A stretch of 64,000 nt of DNA from Vigna angularis (GCF_016808095.1 NC_068972.1:37851029-37915028); one strand, 5' to 3'. Shown: positions 17,341 to 30,228, counted from the stretch's first letter. Translations and numbers: made by a program. Notes: generated by a model from the sequence alone, not told the origin.

Positions 17341-17546
17341 TACATCAGAAATATTTTCAAGAATGAAGAGATGATTGTACACGAATGTTAAACCAATATT
17401 AAAGGATAACTTGAACTTTTACTCTCTCGAAACTTAAACTAAGACTGTTCATAAGAACATAAAATTCTCAGAAAAAACATAACAAACAAACTCAAAAATA
17501 TGAAAAACAAAAGTCGGAGAATAAGATGGTTGTAGTTTGATGAGAA

Positions 17547-17936
17547 CTATAGAGAAGACGAGGGTCCTTGGTTAGTGCTTGACATAAGATCTTGAATTTT
17601 GTAAACTCTCTGTAACTTTGGTCTTGGAGGCAATGGTGGCTTTGGTTTTAACTGAAGAGTTATTTCTCCTGTTAGCATTGGGGGACAGTTATCAACCTCC
17701 CATATTGTTTCTATCAAATGTTGAATTTCTGGGTCCATCTCTGCATCTTCCCATGCTGCTTTTCTTTCCTTATTTGAACCATTCTCATCACAATTTTTCC
17801 ACACAGAACAAGACTCGTTTACCACTTTCTCTCTTCCTTCAACCTTAACTTCATCATCCTTTTTTCTTTTACAGCACTGCTTCTCTTTCATCCCTTCTTC
17901 ACTCTTCCAACAACTCTTTCCGCCCTTACCATTCAT
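17547..17936 (-). CDS. Single-exon reading frame of unknown function (129 codons)
   Basis: An ATG at 17936 opens a frame that runs to TAG at 17547. The N-terminal half is Lys/Glu-rich with five Cys (MNGKGGKSCWKSEEGMK...). The middle is acidic (AAWEDAEMDPEIQHLIETIW). The C-terminal part is proline-rich (KPKPPLPPRPKLQ) and ends QGPSSSL. Base composition is markedly less AT-rich than the flanks and the amino-acid use looks protein-like, which favours a real gene. A CATAAATAAATGG on the minus strand near 18003-18015 could serve as a TATA element. There are no introns. I do not recognise a family; it could also be a gene fragment or a retrocopy. Confidence 0.55.
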   Translation of the reverse strand: MNGKGGKSCWKSEEGMKEKQCCKRKKDDEVKVEGREKVVNESCSVWKNCDENGSNKERKAAWEDAEMDPEIQHLIETIWEVDNCPPMLTGEITLQLKPKPPLPPRPKLQRVYKIQDLMSSTNQGPSSSL

Positions 17937-17949
17937 CTTGGTCACTTTC

Positions 17950-20500
17950 TTTTCTCAACAAGGCAAACCTTTCTTTTTACACCTTTTTTCAATTCTCTGG
18001 CCATTTATTTATGACAAATATTTAAAAGATGACTATTTCACTTTTCGATATCTTGTTTTCTTGATTTTCTTGTTGATTAGAATATAATAATATCTTAATA
18101 TCTTAATCTATCTTTTATTATCAATATCAATTTTCATATTGCAATTTAATGTTGTAATCAAATAAGATTATCATATACCAGTATATGAGATACACATCTA
18201 AATTATATAATTACATATTATATTTAACTTTTTTCATATATTAAAAAAGAATAAACAGTTTTAATTTTAGTAACTTTAAAAAATATTATAACCATCAAAA
18301 ATTGGAATTTTTTTTTCTTTTTTAGATTTATATAATTATATCCACATATTATATTTACAAAAAATAATTTATTAATGAATATTATTTATTTATTTAAAAA
18401 GGGTTTAAAAAATAATTCTAAAAATTAAAAAGGATAAAAGATTAATAAATAAAAACTAAAACCAAAACAAGCTAATCTTACAGAAATTACAATATATTTA
18501 AATATTTAAGTAACGATAGTTATATATTTATCCATCAATATTTTTCTAATATCTTAATAATGTAAAAATACTAAATAAAAGTTATTTAAATGAAAATCAA
18601 TAAACAAGTGAGATAGAAATATATCTTCCATATTACAGTCATTTATAAGTATGTACATAGTAAGTTATATTTATACACTAATAGGAAAGTAGAATTTGCA
18701 AAAGAAAAAGGTTATACACGAAGAACAAAAGATTAGAAAAAACAATTTCTTTTTCAAATATCATGTTTTTTTTCCTCTTTATTATAATAATAATACTAAT
18801 ATCTTAATTTATTTTGTATCATCAGTTATCGCATTTCCTTTTTCTTAAACTCGTTATCATATCTTTCGTGATATGATTTGTTTTTAAAATCCATTAAGAT
18901 TCTAATTATATTTCATACATACCACCCACATCTAAATTTTTTATTAATAATATTTATTTTTCAGTTATTAAGTATTAAAAATAGCAACAAAATTGTATTT
19001 CGGTAACTTTAAAAATTAATTTGATTACCAAATTATATTTTATTGTATTGATCTTATTAAAGTTACTTATTAAACCAAATTATTACATAACTATTACTGT
19101 GTATATGTATTAAGGACCTTTTAATGTAACATGAAACTTGTAACTTTTTTTTTATGCTATTTAATTTGACAATGCATATAAAATTTATTGATGCTATAAT
19201 ATTTAACAAATATATAACAATGTTGGTTAAATTTACATTAATATGATACTAAATAATATATATAACTTAGAATTGACTATGTCACCGCTACTTTTATTTT
19301 TTAAAACAAAAAGGAAAATTGAAATGTAATGTGTATCTGACTGATTTTTAATTCAAAATATTTAGCAAAAGGATTATTTAATAACTTTTGAAATATTTTG
19401 ATTATTTTATATGGATATTTCTTGATTAATTATCCTTAATATTAAATTGTTAATATTTACAATTTTATAATATATTTTGAACTTTCTAGTAAAAGTTTAC
19501 ACTTTTTGAAAAATATCATGAAATTAGAAACTCTACTTAGTCAAAGAAAATAAAATATTTAATTTTTAAATTACAATAATATGATATTGTATGTCATTTT
19601 ACATTGTATTAGATTATCAATATTGTATTAAACTGTGTCAAATTTGATAACATTTCTTAACCTGATTATATTAATAATATTCAACTATGACAATTTCATA
19701 GTGTTAAAATAGTACGTAATAATTGATAATATTGTTATTAACAAACACAAATAAATTAATAACAATAAACTATAATAACCTCAATATTATTAAAATAATA
19801 ATAAAAAATATTAATATAGGTAAGATAATCCAAAAGCCATTGTTATATATATAATTTTGTAAGAATTGTATTAGAAAAATTATGTAGTTTTATTTTTAAA
19901 AGAACAAAATATTTAATTATTATATTAACTAGAAAGGTAAATTATTTTTTATTTATTAAAAAGATAAAATTATTAAATTAAAAATAACACTAAATAAAGT
20001 TAACAAACGATGTATTGCTTTGCTTATAATAGTATATGTTTAATGTAATAGTATAGATAATAAGATAATTTTTTTTGTAGAACTCAGTTGTAATTCATTA
20101 GTCCATTTAGAAAATTATGGGAATTGACATTTTAGTAATCTTGATTTACACGTCAAGAAATATATTATATAATCTTAAATATAATTTTATAATATTTGAG
20201 ATATTATTTACTAGAGAGTTTAGAAAATGTACCTTGAAGAATTAAAAGAAAAAAAATGCATTTAAGTCATCATTGCTTTGGATTCATATAAATAAGTGAA
20301 TTATACAATTCCAAAAGTTTTCAATCAACAAATTTTCTCATTTTTATAAACGTGTTAGAAAAAGGTATAGAATGATAAAAAAAAATTCCATTATTTATTA
20401 AGAGATAAGTTCATTGACAAGAATATGTAAAAAAGAGAAAAAAAAATTACTCTATAAATACAAAATATGTGGTTAAATATAAAAATGAAAAGAATCTCTA
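17950..20500. other. AT-rich intergenic DNA, no gene seen
   Basis: Very AT-rich with no frames of protein-like composition. Confidence 0.6.
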
Positions 20501-20509
20501 AAGGCATTT

Positions 20510-22405
20510 GTAACATCTTTTCTATGTTTATTGAATTTTTTTTCTCAATTCATAAGCTCTAATAAAGTAATTGTAAGAGTTTATAAAATGATTTATTAGA
20601 TTATTAGATGTGATATATGAAACTTGTTTATTTTAATATTAAAAGTTTAAATTTATTTTATTATTTAGAAAAATATTATTTTTCTAAAACTTTCTTTAAG
20701 GATTCTTGTTATTTTTCTAAGTCTTCTCGTCTCTTGATCATTTATTTGAATATCAGAGTGTCTAAATGATCATTGAAGCAAGGTTTTCAAGTTTATCCGA
20801 TCAGTTACAGCAAAAGAGTAAGTTATAGTTTCTGCCATTTTCTCTATTTTAGACATTTTTCCATGTATGTAAGTATTATTCTGTCGCATGTGTTATTTGA
20901 GTCTTCTATTAGACTTTATGCTTATTAGTGATGCTAATAATATGTCCTAATCATCATTCTGTGATTTGTAAGAGTAGATAAAGTTCCTTGAGCGGAGGGA
21001 GTCATTCTAGGTTCTATAAAACATTTTGAGTTTCTAAGAGGTAAGAGAAGGTAAATAACATTATTCTCAAGTTCCAATATGATTAGAATTATGTGTGCAT
21101 GTTTAATCGTCTGAGATTGATTGAATTATTGTTTAGTTGATTAAATCATTATTAAATTATACTTTGAGCTATATGATAGTGTGTTGCTTGACACATTTTA
21201 ATTGGCCTATAATTGGTAATAGGTTATATATATTTTATGTTGGGACTCTTGGTTGAAAGTGTCTTTGTTGGTATGTTTGAAATGGCTGAAATTGAAGTCT
21301 TGATTAGTTGAAAATGGTGTTGAAATTCTATTTGGTGAAATATGATCGTGGGATGTTAGAATTGGTTGATTTGAGGTTGAACTCATGTAATAAGTATTTG
21401 ATGAGATAAGCAAATTGGCATTCCTTTAGACATCAAAACATGTATTTGGATCAATCCCTGAGTTAGGAATATCAATTTGCTCATTTGATTTAGTACATGG
21501 TTCATCATATCACAGTTTGAGAATATGCATGTTTCTGGTATGACGCTCTCAACGTCAATTTTCACCGTTGAGCGACCTTGAGCACCAGTGATCATTGCAG
21601 GTTTGGAGCTATTTTTTGTCTTTTGGTGTTGAGCGCCATAAACTAACGCTGAGCGCTCTCTTTTGCATGAGCTTCTACGCTGAGCATTAGTTTGAACGCC
21701 AACGTGTTGTTCTATGATTTTCTGACCATTACTTATTTGTGATTTTCTAACCGTTGCTTATCTGAAGTAGTTTTCTATGAATGTTATGTATGTTTTCAGT
21801 GTAAAGTTTGTGATGCTTTATGAACTATGTTATGACTGTATTTATGTATCAAGTATGTTGTGAAAGAAATTTCAACGGAAGTTTCTTGTGTGGTTTCAAG
21901 TTTTGTATGTATTTATGTAAGGATTTCATATTAATGGTTATCATGATATTTTAGTAACCATCCAATCTCAAACAAAAAAGGATGAGATATGTAGTGAGAA
22001 GAGCACGAGATCCTAGTCTAATGGTTTTACCTTGACCTAAGTCGTTAACAGACTAACCTTGTGTGTGATAGGATAAAACCCATTGGTAATGGCTCGATAG
22101 CAAGAGAGGTCACCACAAATGCATAACCTATCAGAGTTTAACATCACTACATGTATAAATATGGTCAAGTCTACCATTAATGTTTGTATGCTTAGAATTT
22201 GTTTAATTTACTTATGTTTAAATTGTTATATTCATAATTCAACTGTATCTTTGGTCAAATTAGTTTACCCTTTTATTTTATTTGCGTGCTTGTTTGTCTT
22301 CTTATATGTTATAATAACATTTTATATGTCCTAATTGTTATTTTTTTTATTGGATATATGATATTTGCATAGTAGTGTTAATACTATTGAAATGAGATGT
22401 TATAG
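20510..22405 (+). mobile_element. Solo-LTR-like repeat, copy 3 (most diverged)
   Basis: Keeps several landmarks of copies 1 and 2 in order: AGAG|TAAGTTATAG (20817), AGAGGTAAGAGAAGGTAAATAAC (21038), GTAGTGAGAAGAGCACGAGATCCTAGTC (about 21993), AGACTAACCTTGTG and TTTACCC (22264). Both boundaries are approximate. Its middle has GAGCGC/AACGCTGAGCG words instead of TTCGGTC words. Confidence 0.45.
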
Positions 22406-23213
22406 TAACAAAATAAAAATTTAAATTATAGTAATTTATATTTCACATTTATAATATTGAGTATTTTGATTGTTATTCTAAATTAAACTATGAAATAATC
22501 ATTAAAGTAATAATTATGTAAGATTATCTATATTTCTCAAAAATAATTAAAAATATTTGAGATTTGCAAAAGTAAAGAAATATATTAAAAAGTAAAACTA
22601 ATAGACAAGAGACAGAAAAAGTGTATAAAATATTTATATACTAATTCGATTTTACTCAGTTCTACATCTAATTATAATTTTTTCAATTTGAGGGAGATTG
22701 TTTTGATTATCTTAATTATTCACATCATAGCCACAATTTACACACGAAACTGCAATTACTTAATAGGAATTAAACCTCTTAAACGCTTCTCAAGAAATAT
22801 CATCCAGTGCATAAATCTTTTGCACGAACATACTAAACAAGGTGTGGAATGTTTCACAAGATCATAAACAAAGTCACAAAAGTATCTTGGTATCAAAAAC
22901 TTTCACAAAGTATGTAAAACAAATTCTTATTTATTTAACAAACTGTTCAACAGCAATTATAATTGATTAATAAAAGGAAACACAAAAAAATCATAGAAAA
23001 GTGAAAAAACTTCATTAATTAGATTTAATAACATTTGATTATATTTATCTTATTCTTTGATATATTTGGAAACACAATTAGAATAAATTATTTAATTATT
23101 TCATCATGTAATGAATTAAAAGCTAACCATGCTTCTGAGATATTTAATTATATATTCACTTTATCTATTGTTCTGTGCTCTCAGTTGGTTCAAAAAAGAG
23201 ATGAAAAATCTAA

Positions 23214-23220
<7 letters not shown>
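22406..23220. other. AT-rich intergenic DNA, no gene seen
   Basis: No recognisable feature before the (TA)n tract. Confidence 0.6.

Positions 23221-23274
<54 letters not shown>
23221..23274. repeat. (TA)n microsatellite
   Basis: TA tract against the left end of TIR copy C. Confidence 0.97.
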
Positions 23275-23278
<4 letters not shown>

Positions 23279-23280
23279 AA

Positions 23281-24251
23281 TGAGTTTATTAACGCAGTAC
23301 GCCGGTTTTTCTGTTGATATATTTTAACAATATGTATCGTGTTTTAGTAGACAGAAATATCTTTTATATATCATGGATTCTATATTATCAAATCTAAAAA
23401 AAAAAAAAAATCCCCAAACCTTTACTCATCTTTGTCATTCCTCTCAACCCATTATCTTTCATCTCTCTCACTCCAACCTTTTATTTGTCATCTTTACTGT
23501 AGTCCCAATTAAAAAAAATCATAAACACTTGCCCTTAAATAATTTGTTTTTGTAAAGAGTTGAGTCATTGACATATTCACCTTCTGACAAAGCTTCATTC
23601 AAGATCTCTTCAATTTCACCATCTTCACTAACCTCTCTAATTTCATCATCTGCATATGTTTAATTATCATCTCTAAAAAAACCCTCAGGCCAATTACCAA
23701 TTACTCCCGAGGTCATTATGCTTGTGAAAATTAAATAAAATTATATACGACAAAAATTATAAAATGAAAACTCATTATAAAATCATTTTTGTAAGAAATT
23801 GTTTAACAAAGAGTGTTTCTGATTTTTTTCCAGCCCAATTACCAATTTCTTTGATGTTATTATGCTGCTAAAAATTAGATAAAATTAAATAAGACAAAAA
23901 TTATAAAATGAAAACTCATTATAAAATCATTTTTTTGTATGAAATTGTTTAACAACCAATATTTTTTATTTTTTTACATGTCAATTACCAATTCCTTTAT
24001 GTTTGTGAAAATTAAAATTAGATAAAACAAAAATTATAAAAATGAAAACTCATTATAAAATCATTTTTTGTAAGATTGTTTAACCGCCAATGTTTCTAAT
24101 TTTTTAGTTTTCAGAACGAAAAGTATTAAAATATCCTTAACCTTAAAACTTAGAATCCATGATATATAAGGATATTTTTGTCTATTAAAACCCGATACAC
24201 ATTGTTAAAATATACCAGCTGAAAAAACAGGCGTACGCGTGTTAGTAAACC

Positions 24252-24252
<1 letters not shown>
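23281..24252. mobile_element. Non-autonomous TIR element embedded in (TA)n (copy C)
   Basis: About 970 bp flanked by (TA)n on both sides. The left end TGAGTTTATTAACGCAGTACG is the inverted match of the right end (CGTACGCGTGTTAGTAAACCA), and inverted similarity continues for about 100 bp. The internal sequence parallels copy A closely (for example GAGTTGAGTCATTGACATA, TTCAAGATCTCTTCAATTTC). It has three subrepeat units against two in copy A. It lies about 230 bp upstream of the coiled-coil gene's start codon. Confidence 0.82.

Positions 24253-24319
<67 letters not shown>
24253..24319. repeat. (TA)n microsatellite
   Basis: TA tract against the right end of TIR copy C, about 165 bases before the start codon of the coiled-coil gene. 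Confidence 0.97.
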
Positions 24320-24324
<5 letters not shown>

Positions 24325-24484
24325 TATTTAAAATTGAAAAGGATCCAACTGGGTAAATGAAATTCCCATGGTGGTCACATCTATTAGTCTCCCACCCTAC
24401 TAAGCTAAACCTATTTCATAATTGTGTATTTAAGCAAGAAGGAAGAGTTCGTAGCGTTGAGTTGAGTGAGTGCGATAAACAACA

Positions 24485-27400
24485 ATGGCGGAGAGCGCGA
24501 AAATGGAGGACCTTCAACTCACCTTAAAGCCTTTCTATCAGAGAGCCGCAGAAGCAGAGGTCACTCACTTTTCATTTTCTCATCTTATCGCTCTCTTTCA
24601 TTCCTTCTTTGTTTGAAAACCTATCATTCCTATTTGTGATTGAAAATCCGTTACTCGAGCCCTTCGCGTTTTCGTTTGGTATTGAAGCAAAATCAAACTC
24701 GTATTAGTAGGTACGAAGAATCCAATTGTTTGATAAATTTTGGAAGAAATCAGTTGAGTTAAAGATAATACTGTAGCGGCGCATGAAGTGGTTTGCTTAC
24801 TGAAACGTGTAAATTCGGGAGCTGTACCATTTGTGTACCTTATTTTCAAAAGCAGTCATATTTTAGCTTCTTGAGAGAACAACAAAAAAAGGCGATTCTG
24901 GGTTTCTTGTATGTCTTACTGCTTGAAACACTAGTGCAGTAGAGCTGGTTTTTCTATTCTGGTTCCATAGCTAAAGAAAACTTTTAGCCTGTCTTTTCGA
25001 TTAATGGAAAGAAATGATGACATCCATGCTATTTTCAAGCTTCAGATTTTAACATTGGTCCAACTCAATCCACAAACCCCTTAGTATTCCATACTATTTT
25101 GCAACAGAGAGGGCCTCCTATTTGGCACTAATATCTTGGTTTCTAACTCATAACCCATAACACGTAGAGATGTCCGCCTAGAATAAGTATTTCCAAGATA
25201 TTCCCAAATTTCACTGGCATTATAGTTAAGGATCCCTATAGCCATGTAAACTCTGCAAGTCATCATCGTTCCAAATTCAGAAATTTGTTAGATCTTAGGG
25301 TGTGACCTCCCTTTCAATATGGTTGAGTCTATCCATACCCTTCAATGTGCGTCTAATAAATTGAGCGCACTAGAGATAACTTTGACCTTTAAGAGGGCTA
25401 TCATTAGGTGAATGTGAAAGATCAACATTGCTTAGTAGAGTTGCCATATCAAATGAAGAGATTCCTTATCCCTTTTGTTTTCACGTAGAAAGTAGTGAAT
25501 ATGTCCCTTTTTAAAGGAGAGATATGCGACCCGAGGTGAAAGTGCTGAACAGGGGCATGTTTGGAATTGCCACCTCAAGTTGGCTATGACGAAGTAAGCG
25601 GTGGCAAGAATGGCAATCAAACAAGCTGTCACACACTGAAAATGGTTGGCTCGTGAGCTCCATGCACAAAGAAGGGGCAGTGTGTGGGTGCATGGCTGTT
25701 CCGATGGTGGTGCAACTCCAGCAGTTGTGAAATTGGAGGACGACGACCCTCCTAATGTGCTTGCTTTCTAGGTTGGCGGCTCCAGCACCAACGATGGAGG
25801 TGGTGATGATGGTGATAGTGATAGTGGTTTTTAAATTTGGGTGCACTTCAAGCGACCCAAATAAATAAAGGAAAGGAGTGTGATTTAGGCAACCCCTAAA
25901 AATGAAAAAAGTAGCTAATTTGACAACAGGAAAAATGCGGAAACATAGCTCCCAAGATCTGGAGCATTGATACCAACTTATGAGAGAAAAGTTCTTATTG
26001 AATTAAATTAATGAAACAATACATAAGCATCCATATACAGAGAACTTTATCGCTAATACTTTCAAAGAGATCTCTAGTATGTTACAGGAGGACACTTGTA
26101 ATGATTACAATATCCTCTTGTAACTTAACATAATATTTTCTCCTGACTCAACAATACCACTAGGACTGCTCTCCTTCGCTTTAAAATAAGAGTACAATAA
26201 TGGTTTTCTTTTCGTTTTAAAATTATGATTTAACTAATTATTATTATATTTTGCATGCTCCTCCTTCTGGCTTAGCTTTTTCAATAACTACACTGATCTC
26301 TTAACACATTTTTTTAGGCATGTAGATATGCAACTAATTTATTTTCTTTGTTTTTAATTTTGGAAAATGATTTTGTCACATTTTTAATCGTGATGTTCTT
26401 ATCCAAACCAAGTCAAGCCTTTCATGAAATCTTAGTTTCATTATCCTCAAAGTATTTTAGTTTCCGGAACATATTTTTACTGCCAAGTTGCTGCAAAATG
26501 TTGTCATTAGCTTGTTAAGATGAAGATAACACATGATTGAAGTTTACATAGTTAAGATAAGGGTAATATATGAATAAAAAAATGAAGAGTTTGAGAGCAG
26601 AAACCTCAGATCAAAAGTTCACTAGATTAAGAGGTACCATATCCCTGGAATGGAATGATTTCCATGAGTGAAAAGAAAAGGTTTATCTCTATTGAAAAGT
26701 TCACTAGATAGATCCTTTATAGGTACCTTATACTTTACCTATGGGTCATTATTTTTCAAGGAAATTGATGATTTACATTGCTTTCATGTAAATTCAGTTT
26801 TATAATAATAACTTACCACAAGTGCATAATAAAAAATATTGTTATAACTTATAATTGAGCCCCTTTCTTGCGTGTTCTGCACCAACATTCCTTCTATTTG
26901 GAATGGAGACTAGGTCATGGTAGGTTTGCTGTTTCAAGTATTTGGTTGAACTGTTTAGTAAGTTGCTAAATCATTTACCTAGATTATGTAAAACTGAACT
27001 GCGTATGGCTTGAGGTTAGAGTGTATTTGACTCTGAAAAATGGATATGTAAAGGACTTCCCCCAGACATTCTTTTTTCTTTGCTTTCCATATCTTGGGCT
27101 GATATTAAATCAGCTTCCACTATATTCTCTGACGACAAACTTGCTGCAATACCAACTACGTGACATTTTGGCACTGTTGTGACTTGTGAGACACTGCTGT
27201 TCTATAATAATATGTCAGAATGGGAAGGACTTGCAGAGCATTTACTTGAGTTTTTATTTCTTGTTTTGACATTTTAATTACAAATTTTTCATCTTATTTT
27301 CAATCAAATACAGCACAACTCTTTTTTTTTCAGTTTTTCCTGTACGTATTTTTTAAAAGAAGGATTTCTTACAAGTTACAACTCTCTTACCAGCTTATCT

Positions 27401-28647
27401 CTATTGTAGGAGCGCTTATCAAGACTAGAAGCTACCTTGAATAATAAAGAAGGTACGTGCTAAGGTACTCGAGACAACCATTAGTATATTCTGATTGACT
27501 GTCCTTGAGATTGTGGACCTAAATTACCTTTATATGAGATTTTGCTCAGATGCTAGAAATGAGGAAAACACGAAAGTGATTAATGATCTTCAGTCAAAGC
27601 TGAAAGCTGCAAATGCAGAAATTGTTTCGGAAAAAGAGAAGGTTGTCCTCATCTATGGCTTGTTTATATACATTACATTTTGTAAATGGTTCAATCTCAT
27701 ACCTCATTACTATTAATTTTAATTTGCAGATTCGAACGCTTACAGAAGAAAATGCAAAACTTCAATACCGATTAATTCATCTCGCGAGATCACTCAAGGA
27801 AGCTAATTTAAAGTTAGAGCAAGTGAGTATCGCTGATGTTTCTTTCAATGGTTTTGATTAATTAATAAATGCGCATTATTTCAACGAGTGTGGCTTTAGA
27901 AGTTTGTACACATAGTGTCATACAATTATTTGGATTATACCTTTCATATAGAAATGAGGCAACTGATTTTCTTTTTATGTTACACTTTTGAGAAATATAT
28001 GGTTCAAGATGTTCTGCATATTTTAAGATGTAGCTTGGCTTGAAGTTCAAATCAGGCCATTATATCTATTTATAAAAGAAAGAATAAAATTAATATGGAT
28101 TGAAAATTTTAATATAGGAATCTATGGTTCAAGATGTTCTGCATATTTTAAGATGTAGCTTGGCTTGAAGTTCAAATCAGGCCATTATATATCTATTTAT
28201 AAAAGAAAGAATAAAATTAATATGGATTGAAAGTTTTAATATAGGAATCATGTTTTAAATATTAGCTTAGAATTAGCCTTGCAGCCGGAATTGGTTTTAT
28301 GTGCCACTGCTTTTCTTCTTCTTGAGGTCAGAAAAACAAGTAGTTTAATAATTTGTTTCGAAACCGCATTCTCTGTTATAACTTTTAAATTTCGTCAAAA
28401 GGAGTGTTAAACTATGTTTGGGTTTTGAAACTCGATCTGGACGGTGAGAATTTGCATCAAATGTTTGATTGCTCTTCCAATGGTTATCAAACATGATTAA
28501 TGAAATTTGTTCTACTTACTGTATACCTTTTTACTTGGTGAAAGTTATGTAATGCTGTTGTTTGGAATCTGGCTCATGGCTTCGCACTATTTCTTTTCCT
28601 GATTTCAGGCTACAGCGCACGAGCAGCTACAGAGAATGAAATTGTAG
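24485..28647 (+). CDS. Small coiled-coil protein of unknown function (113 residues), five exons
   Basis: Coding exons 24485-24559, 27410-27452, 27550-27641, 27730-27822 and 28609-28647; every junction is GT-AG and the phases agree. The protein starts MAESAKMEDLQLTLKPF and ends HEQLQRMKL. Residues about 20-105 are rich in Glu, Lys, Leu and Ala with heptad-like spacing (ERLSRLEATLNNKE, then INDLQSKLKAANAEI, then TLTEENAKLQYRLIHLARSL), so a long alpha-helical coiled coil is likely. There is no signal peptide or membrane segment. A TATTTAA about 60 bases before the ATG (near 24427) may be the TATA box. Intron 1 (2850 bp) holds a copia remnant and intron 4 a 125-bp tandem duplication. I do not recognise the family. 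The exon structure and lack of in-frame stops make a real gene very likely. Confidence 0.85.
25981..26153 (-). mobile_element. LTR with adjacent primer-binding site (copia-like remnant) in intron 1 of the coiled-coil gene
   Basis: A 173-bp segment with TG...CA ends. On the minus strand it runs TGTTGAGTC...TTCTCTCA and is followed by AAGT and then TGGTATCAATGC (25964-25975), close to the plant initiator-tRNA-Met primer-binding site TGGTATCAGAGC. This is the layout of a 5' LTR on the minus strand. The sequence on its internal side (about 25080-25960) has only broken reading frames and may be decayed gag. No second LTR was found. Confidence 0.55.
27999..28250. repeat. 125-bp tandem duplication in intron 4 of the coiled-coil gene
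   Basis: Units 27999-28123 and 28124-28250 both begin ATGGTTCAAGATG and end AATATAGGAATC. They differ by a two-base insertion (ATAT) and very few substitutions, so the duplication looks recent. Confidence 0.93.
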
Positions 28648-28778
28648 AGTTCTTGAGTTTACGAGCTGAGATTGACAGAAGCTTTTTCTTTGAGTATTTT
28701 GTTTTATAGTTGATATTCGTGGCGATGCTAAATATGTTTAAGCTTTATTGATTTTACAACTTATAAATCAGATCATTG

Positions 28779-28870
28779 TTTAGCTCATACATTATGATAG
28801 ACAAATTTCTTCCAGCTTTAGCTCACACATTATGATTGACAAATTTCTTCCGGCTTTAGCTCATACATTT
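28779..28870. repeat. 38-bp tandem repeat downstream of the coiled-coil gene
   Basis: Units start with TTTAGCTCA at 28779, 28817 and 28855 (the last is partial), a period of 38. They lie 130-220 bases after the stop codon and so may be in the 3' UTR. Confidence 0.85.
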
Positions 28871-29399
28871 GGCTTTATTGCTCCACAGCAGCCACAGAAA
28901 ATGAGCTAGGATTAAACATTCGGTATCAGAGATGGTGAAGTGAGGACACATGAACTGTTTACTTTTTGTAATAATTTTTTTTACACATTTTGTAATTTAT
29001 GTTTTCTAATTTAAATATAAGAATTAAATTTTACATTTATAAAGCTGTGCTTTTTATATTAAAAAAAATTTAGGTATTTATAGTTAAGGTGGTTAGGTTT
29101 TTTAAATGATAAATTTTGAATAAATTTTAGTCTCTTTAGAAAAAAGAAAAAGTAAATACCAATTGACTAGGGCAAAAATGCATAATTTATGCATATTGTC
29201 TTTATGAACTGATAATACAAGTAAATACCAAATGAATAATAATAATATTTGTCGAAGTTACTACAAAATCATCATAGATTATGGGTTTGACTATTCAACC
29301 ATTTGATTTTGTGACAAAAGTTTGGGAGACTTACAACTCAAATAAAAGAACGTTACAACCCATTTTTCCACTTACTCTAGTTCGGAAAGACATTTCCTT

Positions 29400-29550
29400 T
29401 GACGTTGTCGGTTGTGGGTAAATAAGGGTGAAATTGGATTATATTTCCGACGGTCTAAGGTCATCGGTAATATGAAGCTTATGTTTGCATTAGCGACAAA
29501 GTGTTGTTGTCGGTAAGATCGTCGGTAGCCTACATGCCATTTTTTAGTGT
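29400..29550. mobile_element. Possible CACTA-related end with CGGTAA motifs
   Basis: Contains TTCCGACGGTC, CATCGGTAA, GTCGGTAAGATCGTCGGTAG and ends TTTTTTAGTG (minus strand CACTAAAAAATGGC). The motifs match those at 37895-38016, but this end has the same orientation as that one. It is therefore either a second element or a rearranged end. Confidence 0.4.
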
Positions 29551-29720
29551 AAGTTTTTTTGTGCCTTATACCCAATATAAGGAAACCTGCAAATAAGCAA
29601 TCAATAGTAATGAATGATCCAAACAACAATTCAGTCAACCAATTCATCGAGACAATTCATCAAATACAATCATTCAACATTCATCAAGATTACTTTAATG
29701 TTTTGAAATATAATTCTAAG

Positions 29721-29945
29721 TTCAATGGTCTTCAAAAGTTCCTAAATGCAGAACAAAGTTTGAAAATAAAAAAGCTAACTTCAATGGTCTTCAAAAGTTC
29801 CTAAATGTATAACAAAGTTTGAAAATTAAAAAGCTAACTTTAATGGTCTTCAAAAGTTTCTAAATGAATAACAAAGTTTGAAAATTAAAAAAGCTAACTT
29901 CAATGTTTTCAAATGTTCCTAAATGTCTAATAATCATTGTAATCA
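29721..29945. repeat. About 58-bp tandem repeat, four units
   Basis: Units start at TTCAATGGTCTTCAAAAGTT or a variant near 29721, 29779, 29838 and 29898, each followed by CTAAATG, AACAAAGTTTGAAAA and AAAAGCTAACTT. They directly follow the CACTA protein remnant on its 3' side. Confidence 0.85.
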
Positions 29946-30175
29946 TCAAAATCATCATCATGATATTCTTCTTGCACAAGTATGGTTTGGGAAGGCTGCT
30001 AAGGTAGGCGTGGCTGTTGGGATGATGATGGGGACTGTCCTTGCTGAGGTAAAAATGTTCTGACAAGATTTTCAAGATTGTCAAATCTGGCAAGAAGTGC
30101 ATCATAAGCCTCTCTACTAACGACATTGATATGGTCAAATGTGCTAGATGTGATGGTTGCTTCTGAGTAGTTTTC
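29927..30175 (-). pseudogene. C-terminal exon of a CACTA (En/Spm-like) transposon protein
   Basis: The minus-strand frame reads SREAYDALLARFDNLENLV, then a Gln/Ser/Pro tract, one in-frame TAG, and an acidic tail EEYHDDDFDDYNDY before the stop at 29927. This tail pattern is typical of plant En/Spm-type (Transposase_24-like) proteins. An acceptor-like AG near 30175 suggests a last exon whose upstream intron contains the 162-bp array. It appears to be non-functional. Confidence 0.6.
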
Positions 30176-30177
30176 TA

Positions 30178-30228
30178 GCTTTATTTCACTACTTTAGACT
30201 TGTTAGGATGTTAACATTACATAAAATT
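30178..30228. repeat. 162-bp array, end fragment left of the copia insertion
   Basis: ATTTCACTACTTTAGACTTG and the following TTAGGATGTTAACATTA match the last third of the unit at 35202-35362. The array was continuous before the copia element inserted. Confidence 0.9.

Noticed and set aside
25511..25846. 111-codon minus-strand frame in intron 1 of the coiled-coil gene
   Set aside because: It has His/Thr-rich low complexity and no clear gag or pol motif. It is at best decayed internal sequence of the copia remnant.
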